Shown in pieces: positions 52,710 to 61,602 of a stretch of 64,000 nt of DNA. Both the position numbers and the translations under genes were made by a program. The stretch's first letter is position 1. Every line of letters begins with the position of its first letter. The stretch spans positions 1 through 64,000 of the forward strand of contig NZ_BOOY01000020.1 in the NCBI RefSeq assembly GCF_016863475.1, read 5' to 3'. The notes under the pieces are model-generated. The model saw only the letters and a list, made by a program, of their open reading frames with translations. It did no database searches and was not told the origin of the DNA. This DNA comes from Spirilliplanes yamanashiensis. Its GTDB lineage: Bacteria; Actinomycetota; Actinomycetes; Mycobacteriales; Micromonosporaceae.

Positions 52710-53452
52710 GGGCGGCGGGCGAACAGGTGCAGCTGGGCCGCCAGGTCGCGGAACGGGGCCTGCGCGGACGCGGCCAGCTCCAGGTCGAGCAGGGTGGCCG
52801 GGTCGGCCTCGACGGCGGCGGCGGGCAGCAGGTCGACGAGGACGCGTACCCCGTGCACCTGCTCGACGGTGAGCCCGGCGGCGCGCAGCAGCGCGGCGGC
52901 GGTCTCGACGTCGTAGCGCCGTTTGAGGGTGTCGCGGCCCGGCGCGCGGCCGTCGGGGTCGGCGAGCAGCGCGGCGGCCTGGTCGAGGTGGCCGTTGACG
53001 GCGCGGCTGAGCACGGCGGCGGCACGGCCGGCGACGAGGACGCTGACGGCGCCGCCGGGGCGCAGCGACCCGGCGACGGACCGGACGACCTCGGCCGGGT
53101 CGTCGACGACCTCGAGGACGGCGTGGCAGAGGATGAGGTCGGCGCTGCCCGGCTCGACGAGCCCGGCGAGGGCGTCGCCGTCGCCCTGCACGGCGCGGAC
53201 CCGGTCGCTGACGCCGGCGTCGGCGGCGCGGCGGGTGAGCGAGGCGAGGGCGTCGGGGCTGGCGTCCACGACGGTGACGCGGTGGCCGGCCTGCGCGAGC
53301 GGCACGGCGAAGCCGCCGGTGCCGCCGCCGACGTCGAGCACCGCCAGCTCGCGGCCGGCGTGCCGGTCGAGCTCGGCGCGCAGCACCGCCCAGACGGCGG
53401 CGGTGCGGGCGGTGACGTGCGGTTGGAACGTCCGGGTCGGCGTCTGGTCCAC
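52706..53452 (-). CDS. SAM-dependent methyltransferase
   Basis: A 248-residue class I methyltransferase. The SAM loop is LAVLDVGGGTGGFAVPLA (about residues 36-53), with VTVVDASPDAL next, and DLILCHAVLEVVDDP is the motif before the catalytic region. The segment HVTARTAAVWAVL before the loop and the C-terminal basic helix resemble small-molecule methyltransferases. The substrate is unknown. Its stop overlaps the phosphodiesterase start (GTGA), so the two are coupled. A terminator separates it from the upstream subtilase. Confidence 0.85.
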   Translation of the reverse strand: MDQTPTRTFQPHVTARTAAVWAVLRAELDRHAGRELAVLDVGGGTGGFAVPLAQAGHRVTVVDASPDALASLTRRAADAGVSDRVRAVQGDGDALAGLVEPGSADLILCHAVLEVVDDPAEVVRSVAGSLRPGGAVSVLVAGRAAAVLSRAVNGHLDQAAALLADPDGRAPGRDTLKRRYDVETAAALLRAAGLTVEQVHGVRVLVDLLPAAAVEADPATLLDLELAASAQAPFRDLAAQLHLFARRP

Positions 53453-53479
53453 GGGCTGAGCCTATCGGTGCGCGGTGGG

Positions 53480-53513
53480 ACCGGGGCGGCGGACACTGGC
53501 CCGCCGCCCCGGT
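53480..53513 (-). terminator. Terminator after the subtilase gene
   Basis: Perfect 13-bp inverted repeat ACCGGGGCGGCGG (53480-53492) and CCGCCGCCCCGGT (53501-53513) with an 8-nt loop, 4 bp after the stop. It lacks a U-tract. Confidence 0.75.
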
Positions 53514-53517
53514 GTGA

Positions 53518-56500
53518 TCAGCCGATCCGGTACGCGCGCAGCACGGTCTGGGTGACCGTGTTGCCCTTGACGTCCTTCGCGGTGGCCCGCAGCGAGACGA
53601 AGCCCGCCGCGTGCGGGGCGCCGACGACGGCGACCCGGTCGGCGCCGCGGCCGAGCAGCGGCACCTTCCGCCACGTCCTGCCGTCGTCGAAGGACGCCTC
53701 GACGGTCAGCGTGCGGTTGCGGCCGGCGGCCGAGCCGGGCTGCCGCTCGAGGTGGACGTCGACCAGCGTGGGGCGCTTGCCGCGCACGGTGTTGGTGAGG
53801 TCGACCGGCGGGCTGAACCGCACGGTCGACAGCGGCAGCCGCGCCGGCTTCTCGCCGCCGACGTGGCCGGACCGGAACGTCCACACCGCGCTCACGGACG
53901 TGGACAGCGTGTGCGGGGCGCCGCGCTGCTGGCTGAACTCCAGCCGGTACGCCGCGGACCGCGCCGGGACCTCCGCCTCGACGAAGCCCTCGGTGCTCTC
54001 CTGCTCCAGCGTGCCGTTGCGGTACAGCGCCGCCCGGACGACGTCGTCGGTGGTCGTGGACCAGCCGACGCGGCCGTCGCCGTCACCGGCCAGCGGCACG
54101 GCCGCGAGGATCGTGTCGCCGGTGCGGCTCGCCCAGGCCTCGGGCACGGGCGGGGTGCCCAGCGCCGGGCCGAACACGGCCCGGTTCCAGGTCTCCCGGT
54201 ACGTGCGCCCGGCCCGGTAGGTGGCCGGGGCCTGCGACGTGCCGCTGACCGACTCCGGCCACTCGTCCGGCGACGCGGGGATGAGCTCCTCGCGGAACTC
54301 GGCGTCCCAGCGCAGGCCGCCCGCGGTGTTGACGTACTGGGTGCGCCGCGCCGGCAGCTCGAACGGCACGAGCGTGGCCCAGCCGCTGGCCCACTCGTCG
54401 CCCGGGAAGTACGGGAACGACATGCGCCCGCCCCATACGCCCTCGGCCTGCTTGGCGAAGCTCGCCGAGATCGTGGCGACGTCGCGCGGGCGCACGGTGC
54501 GCCGCAGGCCCTCGAACATGCGCCGGTCCTCCTGGCGCCACGCCAGGTCGTACCAGTAGGGGCTGTTGCGCAGGCCCTGCGCCGGGTCGGCGTTGGGCCT
54601 GCCGAACGCCGCGTTGACCGACGCGCGGAAGATCGGCGACGGCGCGTTGCTGCCGAGCGGGCCGGCGAAGGTGCCGTCGAACGAGTCCGCGATGGTGCCG
54701 GCGGACAGGCCCCACTCCTCGGTCGTCCAGTCGGTGTTGATCGCGGCGAGTGCCGCCTTGGCGTCGCGGTGGGGCACGGTGACCCGCACCGGCTTGGCCG
54801 CGCGGGCGTCGACGACGATCCGCTGGTTCTTCGTGATCGGCAGCAGCGTCGGACGGGCCAGCACGCTGACGGTGTCGTCGGCGAAGTCGTCCTCGGTCTC
54901 CAGGCCGGTGAAGAGGCGGCTCGACGCCGCGTACTCGCCCTTGGGCACGCGCACGGTGGCGGTGCCGCTCGGGTCGAACACGTCGATGAACGGCGAGCCG
55001 GTGGCGGTGCCGTCGAACAGCAGCGTGGAGTACGTGCTGCTCGGCTTGCCGTCGCGGCCGAGGTGGACGAACGTGACGTCGTAGCTCTCGACCTCGCGGT
55101 GCACGCCGAACGGGGTGACGGCGCGCGCGCCGCCGGCGCCGGTGGCCACGACGCGGCCGCCCCACAGGCCGTCGGGCCCGGCGACGCTGGTCCGCGCGGT
55201 GAGCGCGACGGCGGCGGTGCCGCCGGCGGGCACGGTGACCCGCGGCGCGGCCAGGGTGAACGCCCCGGCCGGCACGCCCTCGTCGGCCTGCACGGCCAGG
55301 TCGAGCGTGACGGCGGCCGTACCGGCGTTGCGGTAGGTGATGGTCTTGGTGATCGGGGCGTCGTCGCCGTGCGGCCAGAGCTGGCGGCCGAAGCTGATGC
55401 TCGCCGGGCCGGTGGTGACGGTCTGGCCGAGCGCGCGGGCCACGTCGGTGCGGCCGGCGCCCTGGTCGAAGACGCGCGCGCCGGTACTCGGTTGCGCGGC
55501 GGCCATCAGCGCGTCCTTGCGCTGCTCCGGCGTCCAGGCGGGGTACTTCTGGGCGAGGATGGCGGCGGCACCCGCGACGTGCGGGGTGGCCATCGAGGTG
55601 CCGGACAGCACGGTGTAGCCCTCGGCCGGGCCGGGGCCGCCGATGACGTCGCCGGAGGACCGCGCGGCGACGATCTCGACGCCGGGCGCGGTGATGTCGG
55701 GCTTGAGGCCGTCGTCGCCGACGCGCGGGCCGCGGCTGGAGAAGTCGGCGACGGCGTCGGTGCGGTCGACGGCGCCGACGGTGAGGGCGGCGTCGGAGGA
55801 GCCGGGCGAGTCCACGGTGCCGGCGCTCGGGCCGCTGTTGCCGGCGGCGACGACGAACAGGGTGCCGTGCTCGGCGGTGAGGCGGCGCAGCCCCTCCTCG
55901 AGGATGTCCTCCTCGGGGGTGTCGTACCCGCCGAGGCTGAGGTTGGCGACCTGCGCGCCCTGCTCGGCGACCCAGGTCATGCCGGCCAGGATGTCGTCGT
56001 CCCAGCAGCCGTCGAGCTCGCACACGCGGGCGTCGAGCAGCTTGGCGCCGGGCGCGACGCCGCGGTACTTCCCGCCGCTCTTGGCGCCGGTGCCGGCCAC
56101 GATGGACGCGACGTGGGTGCCGTGGCCGACCTGGTCCCCCTCGTACGTGGTGTCGGTGAAGATCTCGGAGGTGACCCGGCCGGCCAGGTCCTCGTGGTTG
56201 CCGTCGACGCCGGTGTCGACGATGCCCACGGTGACGCCCGTGCCGTCGAGGCCGGCCTGCCAGGCGGCGGGCGCGCCGATCTGCGCGACGCTGGTGTCGA
56301 GGCTGACGTGGCGGCGCACGTTCAGCCAGACCTTCGCCACGCCGGGGGCGAGGCTGCGGGCGGACGCGGTGCCGCTGGTGAGCGAGCCCCACAGGGCGGC
56401 GCGGTCGGCGCCGGCGCGCACGGCCACGGCGCCGACGGCGGGCAGTTCCCGCTCGACGGTGGCGCCGCCGGCGGCGGCGCGCTGGCGGGCGGCGGCGCCC

Positions 56501-56925
56501 TGCTTCGCGCCCTGCCGCGGGTACGCCAGGATCAGCGGCAGCGCCGCCTCGCCGGTGTGGCCCTGCTCGGCGAGCAGCGTCACGTCGAACAGCCGCCGGT
56601 CGAGGGCGCCCGCGCGCAGTGGCTGGAGGGCGTCGGCCGGGACGACGTGGGAGTGGCCGGCGGCGCGGTACGTCGAGAACCGCATGCCGGCGCGGCCGGG
56701 GCCGGGCTCGACGGCGGCGGCGGCGCCGCCGCGCAGGGTGACCCGGTCGCCGGTGATCAGCGTGACGGTGGCGATCGTCGCCGGCTTCGCGTCGGCCTGC
56801 CGGGCGGACTGCCGCGCGGCCGGCTCGCCGCCCGGCGCCGCGTGGCCGGGCACGGCCGGGCTCGCCGCGGCGAGCGCGACCCCGGCGGCGGCCGCCGCCA
56901 GTGCCCGCAATCGTCGTCGATGCAT
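53518..56925 (-). CDS. Secreted S8 family subtilisin-like serine protease
   Basis: An 1135-residue secreted protease. The signal peptide spans about residues 1-30 (RRLRALAAAAAGVALAAASP). A propeptide region (about 45-215) precedes the S8 domain. The catalytic triad is Asp237 in IVDTGVDGNHEDL, His268 in GHGTHVASIVAG and Ser444 in SGTSMATPHVAGAA. About 660 residues of extra beta-rich sequence follow, probably extracellular domains. It is large for the family and likely released into the medium. ATG 56925 follows GGGGAGG by 5 nt. It is divergent from a SnoaL-like gene, and the 223-bp gap holds inverted repeats that could regulate both. Confidence 0.94.
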   Translation of the reverse strand: MHRRRLRALAAAAAGVALAAASPAVPGHAAPGGEPAARQSARQADAKPATIATVTLITGDRVTLRGGAAAAVEPGPGRAGMRFSTYRAAGHSHVVPADALQPLRAGALDRRLFDVTLLAEQGHTGEAALPLILAYPRQGAKQGAAARQRAAAGGATVERELPAVGAVAVRAGADRAALWGSLTSGTASARSLAPGVAKVWLNVRRHVSLDTSVAQIGAPAAWQAGLDGTGVTVGIVDTGVDGNHEDLAGRVTSEIFTDTTYEGDQVGHGTHVASIVAGTGAKSGGKYRGVAPGAKLLDARVCELDGCWDDDILAGMTWVAEQGAQVANLSLGGYDTPEEDILEEGLRRLTAEHGTLFVVAAGNSGPSAGTVDSPGSSDAALTVGAVDRTDAVADFSSRGPRVGDDGLKPDITAPGVEIVAARSSGDVIGGPGPAEGYTVLSGTSMATPHVAGAAAILAQKYPAWTPEQRKDALMAAAQPSTGARVFDQGAGRTDVARALGQTVTTGPASISFGRQLWPHGDDAPITKTITYRNAGTAAVTLDLAVQADEGVPAGAFTLAAPRVTVPAGGTAAVALTARTSVAGPDGLWGGRVVATGAGGARAVTPFGVHREVESYDVTFVHLGRDGKPSSTYSTLLFDGTATGSPFIDVFDPSGTATVRVPKGEYAASSRLFTGLETEDDFADDTVSVLARPTLLPITKNQRIVVDARAAKPVRVTVPHRDAKAALAAINTDWTTEEWGLSAGTIADSFDGTFAGPLGSNAPSPIFRASVNAAFGRPNADPAQGLRNSPYWYDLAWRQEDRRMFEGLRRTVRPRDVATISASFAKQAEGVWGGRMSFPYFPGDEWASGWATLVPFELPARRTQYVNTAGGLRWDAEFREELIPASPDEWPESVSGTSQAPATYRAGRTYRETWNRAVFGPALGTPPVPEAWASRTGDTILAAVPLAGDGDGRVGWSTTTDDVVRAALYRNGTLEQESTEGFVEAEVPARSAAYRLEFSQQRGAPHTLSTSVSAVWTFRSGHVGGEKPARLPLSTVRFSPPVDLTNTVRGKRPTLVDVHLERQPGSAAGRNRTLTVEASFDDGRTWRKVPLLGRGADRVAVVGAPHAAGFVSLRATAKDVKGNTVTQTVLRAYRIG

Positions 56926-57007
56926 GTGGACCTCCCCGTGGACGGCCGGGAGCTTCCCGGCGCACCGGCCCGCAAGGTGGTACGCGCGGGCACCCTCGCG
57001 CTCGCGA

Positions 57008-57025
57008 CTGTCGGCCACCCGACAG
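57008..57025. repeat. Inverted repeat CTGTCGG-ccac-CCGACAG
   Basis: A perfect 7-bp inverted repeat with a 4-nt spacer lies 83 bp before the subtilase start, in the divergent promoter region. It could be an operator or a leader hairpin in the subtilase mRNA. Confidence 0.5.
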
Positions 57026-57111
57026 AAGACATCGTTTTCCGTCGATTGTTTCGACCACTGTGGAACGCTTCGGCCGACCTTTCCACGATCGTTGCGGCGC
57101 CCCCGGCGGCC

Positions 57112-57130
57112 GGTGGAACGTGATTCCACC
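57112..57130. promoter_or_regulatory. Inverted repeat GGTGGAA-cgtga-TTCCACC before the SnoaL gene
   Basis: A perfect 7-bp inverted repeat with a 5-nt spacer ends 18 bp before GTG 57149. Two more half-sites, GTGGAA (about 57059-57064) and TTCCAC (about 57080-57085), lie upstream. The repeat could be the operator of the TetR-family regulator encoded two genes on; this is inference from position. Confidence 0.45.
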
Positions 57131-57148
57131 GAACGAAGGGGGAACACC

Positions 57149-57592
57149 GTGAACACCGCCGAACGACTCGCCCGCGAGGTCCTCGACACCTTCACCACCG
57201 GCCGGGTCGACGACGTCGCGGGCCTCGTCACCGAGGACTTCACCGACCACGGCGCGCCGCCCTGGGCGCCGCAGGGCCGCGACGGCTACCTGGCCGTCCT
57301 GCGCTGGCTCACCACCACCCTGAAGATCCGCTACGAGGTGCACGACGTCGTCGCCGCCGGCGACCGTGTCGCCATCCGCGCCACCGCGCACGGCGTGCAC
57401 GACACCGGCCACCTCGGCTTCCCCGCCACCGGGAAGCCGTACGCCATGCCCACCATGCACATCTACCGCGCCGAGGACGGCCGGCTCGCCGAGCACTGGG
57501 GCGTCCGGGACGAGCTCAGCGTGCTGTGGCAGGTCGGCGCGCTGCCGCCGCCCGCGCCGTTCGACGTGACCGCCGCCGCCGGTGCACGCTGA
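57149..57592 (+). CDS. SnoaL-like / NTF2-fold protein
   Basis: A 147-residue cone-fold protein similar to SnoaL-like polyketide cyclases and ester-cyclase-type NTF2 proteins. It has LAREVLDTFTTGRVDDVAGL, the segment TEDFTDHGAPPWAP, and GRLAEHWGVRDELSVLWQVG. Members can be cyclases, isomerases or non-catalytic binders; no substrate is evident. GTG 57149 follows GAAGGGGGA. It ends 4 bp before the TetR gene, and an inverted repeat lies 18 bp upstream, so the two are likely a small self-regulated operon. Confidence 0.82.
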   Translation: MNTAERLAREVLDTFTTGRVDDVAGLVTEDFTDHGAPPWAPQGRDGYLAVLRWLTTTLKIRYEVHDVVAAGDRVAIRATAHGVHDTGHLGFPATGKPYAMPTMHIYRAEDGRLAEHWGVRDELSVLWQVGALPPPAPFDVTAAAGAR

Positions 57593-57596
57593 ACGC

Positions 57597-58265
57597 ATGA
57601 CCGCGGCACCGCCCGCCGGCGCGCCGCGCGCGGAACAGGTCCGGGCCACCCGGCACCGGGTGCTCACCGCGGCCCGCGACCTGTTCCTGCGCCGCGGCTA
57701 CGCCGGCACCACCATCGAGGCCGTCGCCCACCGGGCGAAGGTCAGCCCGCAGACCGTCTACAACGTCGTCGGCGGCAAGGCCGCGCTGCTCAAGACGGTG
57801 TACGACGTGCTGCTCGCCGGCGACGACGAACCCGTCCCCATGATCGAGCGCCCCGCGTTCCGGGCGATGCTCGCCGCCACCGACGGCCGCGACTGCCTCA
57901 CCCGGTACGCCGCCATCGGCGGCGGCATGTACCGCCGGGTCGGCCCGCTCGTCCCCGTCGTCTACGCGGGCGGGCCCGACCCGGCGCTGCGCGCGTTCGC
58001 CGACACCGTCGAGGGCGAACGGGCCCGCGGCACCGCCGCCATGGCGGCGCACGTCGCCGGCCGGTTCGGGCTGCGCCCCGGCCTGAGCGTCGCCGAGGCC
58101 GCCGACGTGCTGTGGGCGCTCACCGCCCCCGAGCTCGCCGACCGGTTCGTGCGCCGCCGCGGCTGGAGCCTGCAGCGCTACGAGGAGTGGCTGGCGACCA
58201 CCATGGCCGACGCGCTGCTGCCACCGGCCGCGCCGGTCAGCGGAAGTCGCGCGACCGCGGGCTGA
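57597..58265 (+). CDS. TetR-family transcriptional regulator
   Basis: A 222-residue regulator. The TetR DNA-binding domain (about residues 15-65) has TRHRVLTAARDLFLRRGYAG, TTIEAVAHRAKVSPQTVYN and an aromatic-rich helix end. The C-terminal ligand domain (about 75-205) is poorly conserved, as usual. ATG 57597 is used; GTG 57582 is an alternative. It lies downstream of the SnoaL-like gene and probably controls it and perhaps the divergent subtilase. The last 29 bp overlap the convergent dnaE2 gene. Confidence 0.88.
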   Translation: MTAAPPAGAPRAEQVRATRHRVLTAARDLFLRRGYAGTTIEAVAHRAKVSPQTVYNVVGGKAALLKTVYDVLLAGDDEPVPMIERPAFRAMLAATDGRDCLTRYAAIGGGMYRRVGPLVPVVYAGGPDPALRAFADTVEGERARGTAAMAAHVAGRFGLRPGLSVAEAADVLWALTAPELADRFVRRRGWSLQRYEEWLATTMADALLPPAAPVSGSRATAG

Positions 58266-61200
58266 TCGGCGGGGTCGCCGCCTCCAACCGGTCCGCCACC
58301 AGGTTGATCACGCCCTCCGCGCGTTCCAGCCGGCCCCGCACCACCAGCGCCGCGCTCGTCTTCGCCACCCGCCGGTACCTCTCCCACAGCCCCGGCGAAC
58401 AGGTCACGTTCAGCATCCCCGTCTCGTCCTCCAGGTTGATGAACGTCACCCCGCCCGCCGTCGCCGGGCGCTGCCGGTGCGTCACGATGCCGCCGACCCG
58501 GATGCGCCGCCCCGCCTCCACCCGCGCCAGCCGCGCGATCGGCACCGCCTCCACCGCGTCGAACTGCGCCCGCAGGTGGCGCGCCGGGTGGTCGTCGGGC
58601 GACAGGCCCGTCGCCCACACGTCCGCCACCAGGCGGTCCACCTCCTCCATGCCGGGCAGGGCCGGCGCCGACGTGCCCGTCACCGTGCCCGCCAGCCGGT
58701 CCGGCTTGTCCTGCGCCGCCGCGCCCGCCGCCCACAGCGCCTCCCGGCGGCTCAGCCCGAAACAGGCGAAGGCGTCCGCCGTCGCCAGCGCCTCCAGGTG
58801 CGCGGTCGTGAGACCCACGCGCCGCGCCAGGTCCGTCATGCCCGTGTACGGCCCGCCGGCCGCCCGCTCGTCCTCGATCCGCCGCGCCAGGTCGTCGCCC
58901 AGGGTGCGCACGCTGCTCAGGCCCAGCCGCACCACCGGGCCGCCCAGCCCCCACGCGTGCGGCGGCTCCCCCGGCAGGCTCGCCCACCGCGTCGCCGCCG
59001 TCGTCTCCAGGACGGCCGCCGCGCCGCTCGCGTTGACGTCCGGGCGGCGCACCTCCACCCCGTGCCGGCGGGCGTCGTCCACCAGCGACTGCGGCGAGTA
59101 GAACCCCATCGGCTGCGCGTTCAGCAGCGCCGCGCAGAACGCCGCCGGGTGGTACCGCTTCAGCCAGGCGCTCGCGTACACCAGGTACGCGAAACTGATC
59201 GCGTGGCTCTCCGGGAAGCCGTAGCTGGCGAACGACGACAGCTTCAGGTACAGGTCGTCGGCCAGCCCGCCCGTGATGCCCTTGGCCGCCATCCCCTCGT
59301 ACAGCCGGTCCTTGATCCGGGCCATGCGCTCCGCGGACCGCTTCGACCCCATCGCCCGGCGCAGCTCGTCCGCCTCCGCCGGGCTGAACCCGGCCACGTC
59401 GATCGCCAGCTGCATCAGCTGCTCCTGGAACAGCGGCACCCCCAGCGTCTTGTGCAGCGCGTTCGCCATGCTCGGATGCGGCACGCTCGGCTCCTCGCGG
59501 CCGTTGCGGCGCCGGATGTACGGGTGCACCGAACCGCCCTGGATCGGCCCCGGGCGGATCAGCGCCACCTCGACCACCAGGTCGTAGAACTCGCGCGGCC
59601 GCAACCGCGGCAGCGTCGCCATCTGCGCCCGGCTCTCCACCTGGAACACGCCCACCGAGTCCGCGCGGCACAGCATCGCGTACACCTCGGCGTCGTCCAG
59701 GCGCAGGTTCGAGAAGTCCAGCTCCGAGCAGATCATGTCGTACGCGTAGTGCAGCGCCGACAGCATGCCCAGCCCCAGCAGGTCGAACTTCACCAGGTTG
59801 ACCGCCGCGCAGTCGTCCTTGTCCCACTGCAGCACCGTGCGGCCCGGCATCCGCCCCCACTCCACCGGGCACACCTCGATCACCGGCCGGTCGCAGATCA
59901 CCATGCCGCCCGAGTGGATGCCCAGGTGCCGCGGGAACGTCTGCAGCTCGTTCGCGAACTGCACCACCTGCTCCGGGATCTCCGCCACGTCCACCGCCGC
60001 CACGCTGCCCCAGCGGTCGATCTGCTTGCTCCACGCGTCCTGCTGCCCCGGCGAGAACCCGAACGCCTTCGCCATGTCCCGCACCGCCGACCGCGGCCGG
60101 TACGAGATCACGTTCGCCACCTGCGCCGTGTGCTCCCGGCCGTAGCGCTCGTACACGTGCTGGATGACCTCCTCCCGCCGGTCCGACTCGATGTCCACGT
60201 CGATGTCCGGCGGGCCGTCACGCTCCGGCGCCAGGAACCGCTCGAACAGCAGCCCGTACTCCACCGCGTCCACATTGGTGATCCGCAGCGCGTAACAGAC
60301 CGCCGAGTTCGCCGCCGACCCGCGCCCCTGGCAGTAGATGCGGTTCCGCCGGCAGAAGTCCACGATCTCCCACACCACCAGGAAGTAACCCGGGAACCCC
60401 AGCCGCTCGATCATGTCCAGCTCGTGATCGATCTGCCGGTACGCCCGCGGGTGCGCCTGGCGCGGCCCGTACCGCTCCCGCGCCCCGTCGTAGGTGAGCT
60501 TGCGCAACCAGCTCATCTCCGTGTGCCCCGGCTCCGGGATCGGGAAGTCCGGCAGCTTCGGCGCCACCAGCTCCAGGTCGAACGCCAGCCCCTCGCCGTA
60601 CTCGGCGGCCCGCTCCACCGCCCCCGGGTACGCGGCGAACCGGCGCGCCATCTCCGCCCCGCTGCGCAGGTGCGCCGTCCCCGCCGCCGGCAACCACCCG
60701 TCGATCTCGTCCAGGCTGCGCCGCGCCCGCACCGCCGCCACCGCCGTCGCCAGCCGCCGCCGCCCCGGCGCCGCATAGTGGACGTTGTTCGTCGCCACCG
60801 TCGGCACCCCGTACCGCGCGGCGATCCCCGCCAGCGCGTCGTTACGGTCCTCGTCGAACGGGTGCCCGTGGTCGCTCAGCTCCACCGCCACGTTCTCCCG
60901 CCCGAACAACGCCACCAGCCGGTCCAGCTCCCGCCCCGCCGCCGCCACACCCCCCGCCGCCAGCGCCCGCGGCACCGAGCCCTTGCGGCACCCCGTCAGC
61001 ACCAGCACGTGGTCGCGCAGGATCCCCGCCACCGCCTCGATCCCGTCGTAGTCCGGCCGGCCCTTCTCCCCGCCCCGCAGCTGCGCCTGCGACACCGTGC
61101 GCGCCACCCGCGCGTACCCCTCGTGGCCGTGCGCCAGCACCAGCAGGTGCTCCCCCTCCGGGTCCGGGACCCCGTTCTGCGGCGCGGTGAGCCCCAGCGA

Positions 61201-61581
61201 CAACTCCGCCCCCAGCACCGTCGGCAACGCCAGCTCCCGCGCCGCCTCCGCGAACCGCACCACCCCGTACATGCCGTCGTGGTCCGTCACCGCCAGCGCC
61301 GTCAGCCCCAGCCGCGCCGCCTCCTCCGCCAGCTCCTCCGGGTGGCTGGCGCCGTCGAGGAAACTGAAGTTCGTGTGACAGTGCAGCTCCGCGTACGGCA
61401 CACTCCGGTCCGGCCGCACCAGCGCGGGCGCCTCGTAGCGCTCCCGCTTACGCGACCACGCCGGCGAGTCCCCGCCGTCCCCGTCCGCGGCGAGCGGGTC
61501 GACGATCACCTTCTCCGCCCGGTCGCCCGAGAGGGTGCGCTCGAGTTCCGACCACGGCACCTTCGGGTTGTGAAACCCCAC
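58237..61581 (-). CDS. dnaE2: Error-prone DNA polymerase DnaE2
   Basis: DnaE2 (ImuC) performs damage-induced mutagenic synthesis with ImuA' and ImuB. The 1114-residue protein has a PHP domain, YAELHCHTNFSFLDGASHP (about residues 62-80) and LAVTDHDGMYGVVRF. The polymerase has PPDIDVDIESDRREEVIQ with the catalytic Asp pair, and a GRGSAANSAVCY segment. A C-terminal OB region is present. An N-terminal extension of about 60 residues precedes PHP, as in related DnaE2 proteins. GTG 61581 follows GAGGGAGGGG. It lies 21 bp after imuB, so the two are probably co-transcribed. Its tail overlaps TetR by 29 bp. Confidence 0.96.
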   Translation of the reverse strand: MGFHNPKVPWSELERTLSGDRAEKVIVDPLAADGDGGDSPAWSRKRERYEAPALVRPDRSVPYAELHCHTNFSFLDGASHPEELAEEAARLGLTALAVTDHDGMYGVVRFAEAARELALPTVLGAELSLGLTAPQNGVPDPEGEHLLVLAHGHEGYARVARTVSQAQLRGGEKGRPDYDGIEAVAGILRDHVLVLTGCRKGSVPRALAAGGVAAAGRELDRLVALFGRENVAVELSDHGHPFDEDRNDALAGIAARYGVPTVATNNVHYAAPGRRRLATAVAAVRARRSLDEIDGWLPAAGTAHLRSGAEMARRFAAYPGAVERAAEYGEGLAFDLELVAPKLPDFPIPEPGHTEMSWLRKLTYDGARERYGPRQAHPRAYRQIDHELDMIERLGFPGYFLVVWEIVDFCRRNRIYCQGRGSAANSAVCYALRITNVDAVEYGLLFERFLAPERDGPPDIDVDIESDRREEVIQHVYERYGREHTAQVANVISYRPRSAVRDMAKAFGFSPGQQDAWSKQIDRWGSVAAVDVAEIPEQVVQFANELQTFPRHLGIHSGGMVICDRPVIEVCPVEWGRMPGRTVLQWDKDDCAAVNLVKFDLLGLGMLSALHYAYDMICSELDFSNLRLDDAEVYAMLCRADSVGVFQVESRAQMATLPRLRPREFYDLVVEVALIRPGPIQGGSVHPYIRRRNGREEPSVPHPSMANALHKTLGVPLFQEQLMQLAIDVAGFSPAEADELRRAMGSKRSAERMARIKDRLYEGMAAKGITGGLADDLYLKLSSFASYGFPESHAISFAYLVYASAWLKRYHPAAFCAALLNAQPMGFYSPQSLVDDARRHGVEVRRPDVNASGAAAVLETTAATRWASLPGEPPHAWGLGGPVVRLGLSSVRTLGDDLARRIEDERAAGGPYTGMTDLARRVGLTTAHLEALATADAFACFGLSRREALWAAGAAAQDKPDRLAGTVTGTSAPALPGMEEVDRLVADVWATGLSPDDHPARHLRAQFDAVEAVPIARLARVEAGRRIRVGGIVTHRQRPATAGGVTFINLEDETGMLNVTCSPGLWERYRRVAKTSAALVVRGRLERAEGVINLVADRLEAATPPISPRSRDFR

Positions 61582-61602
61582 GCCCCCTCCCTCCTTCCTT
61601 CC

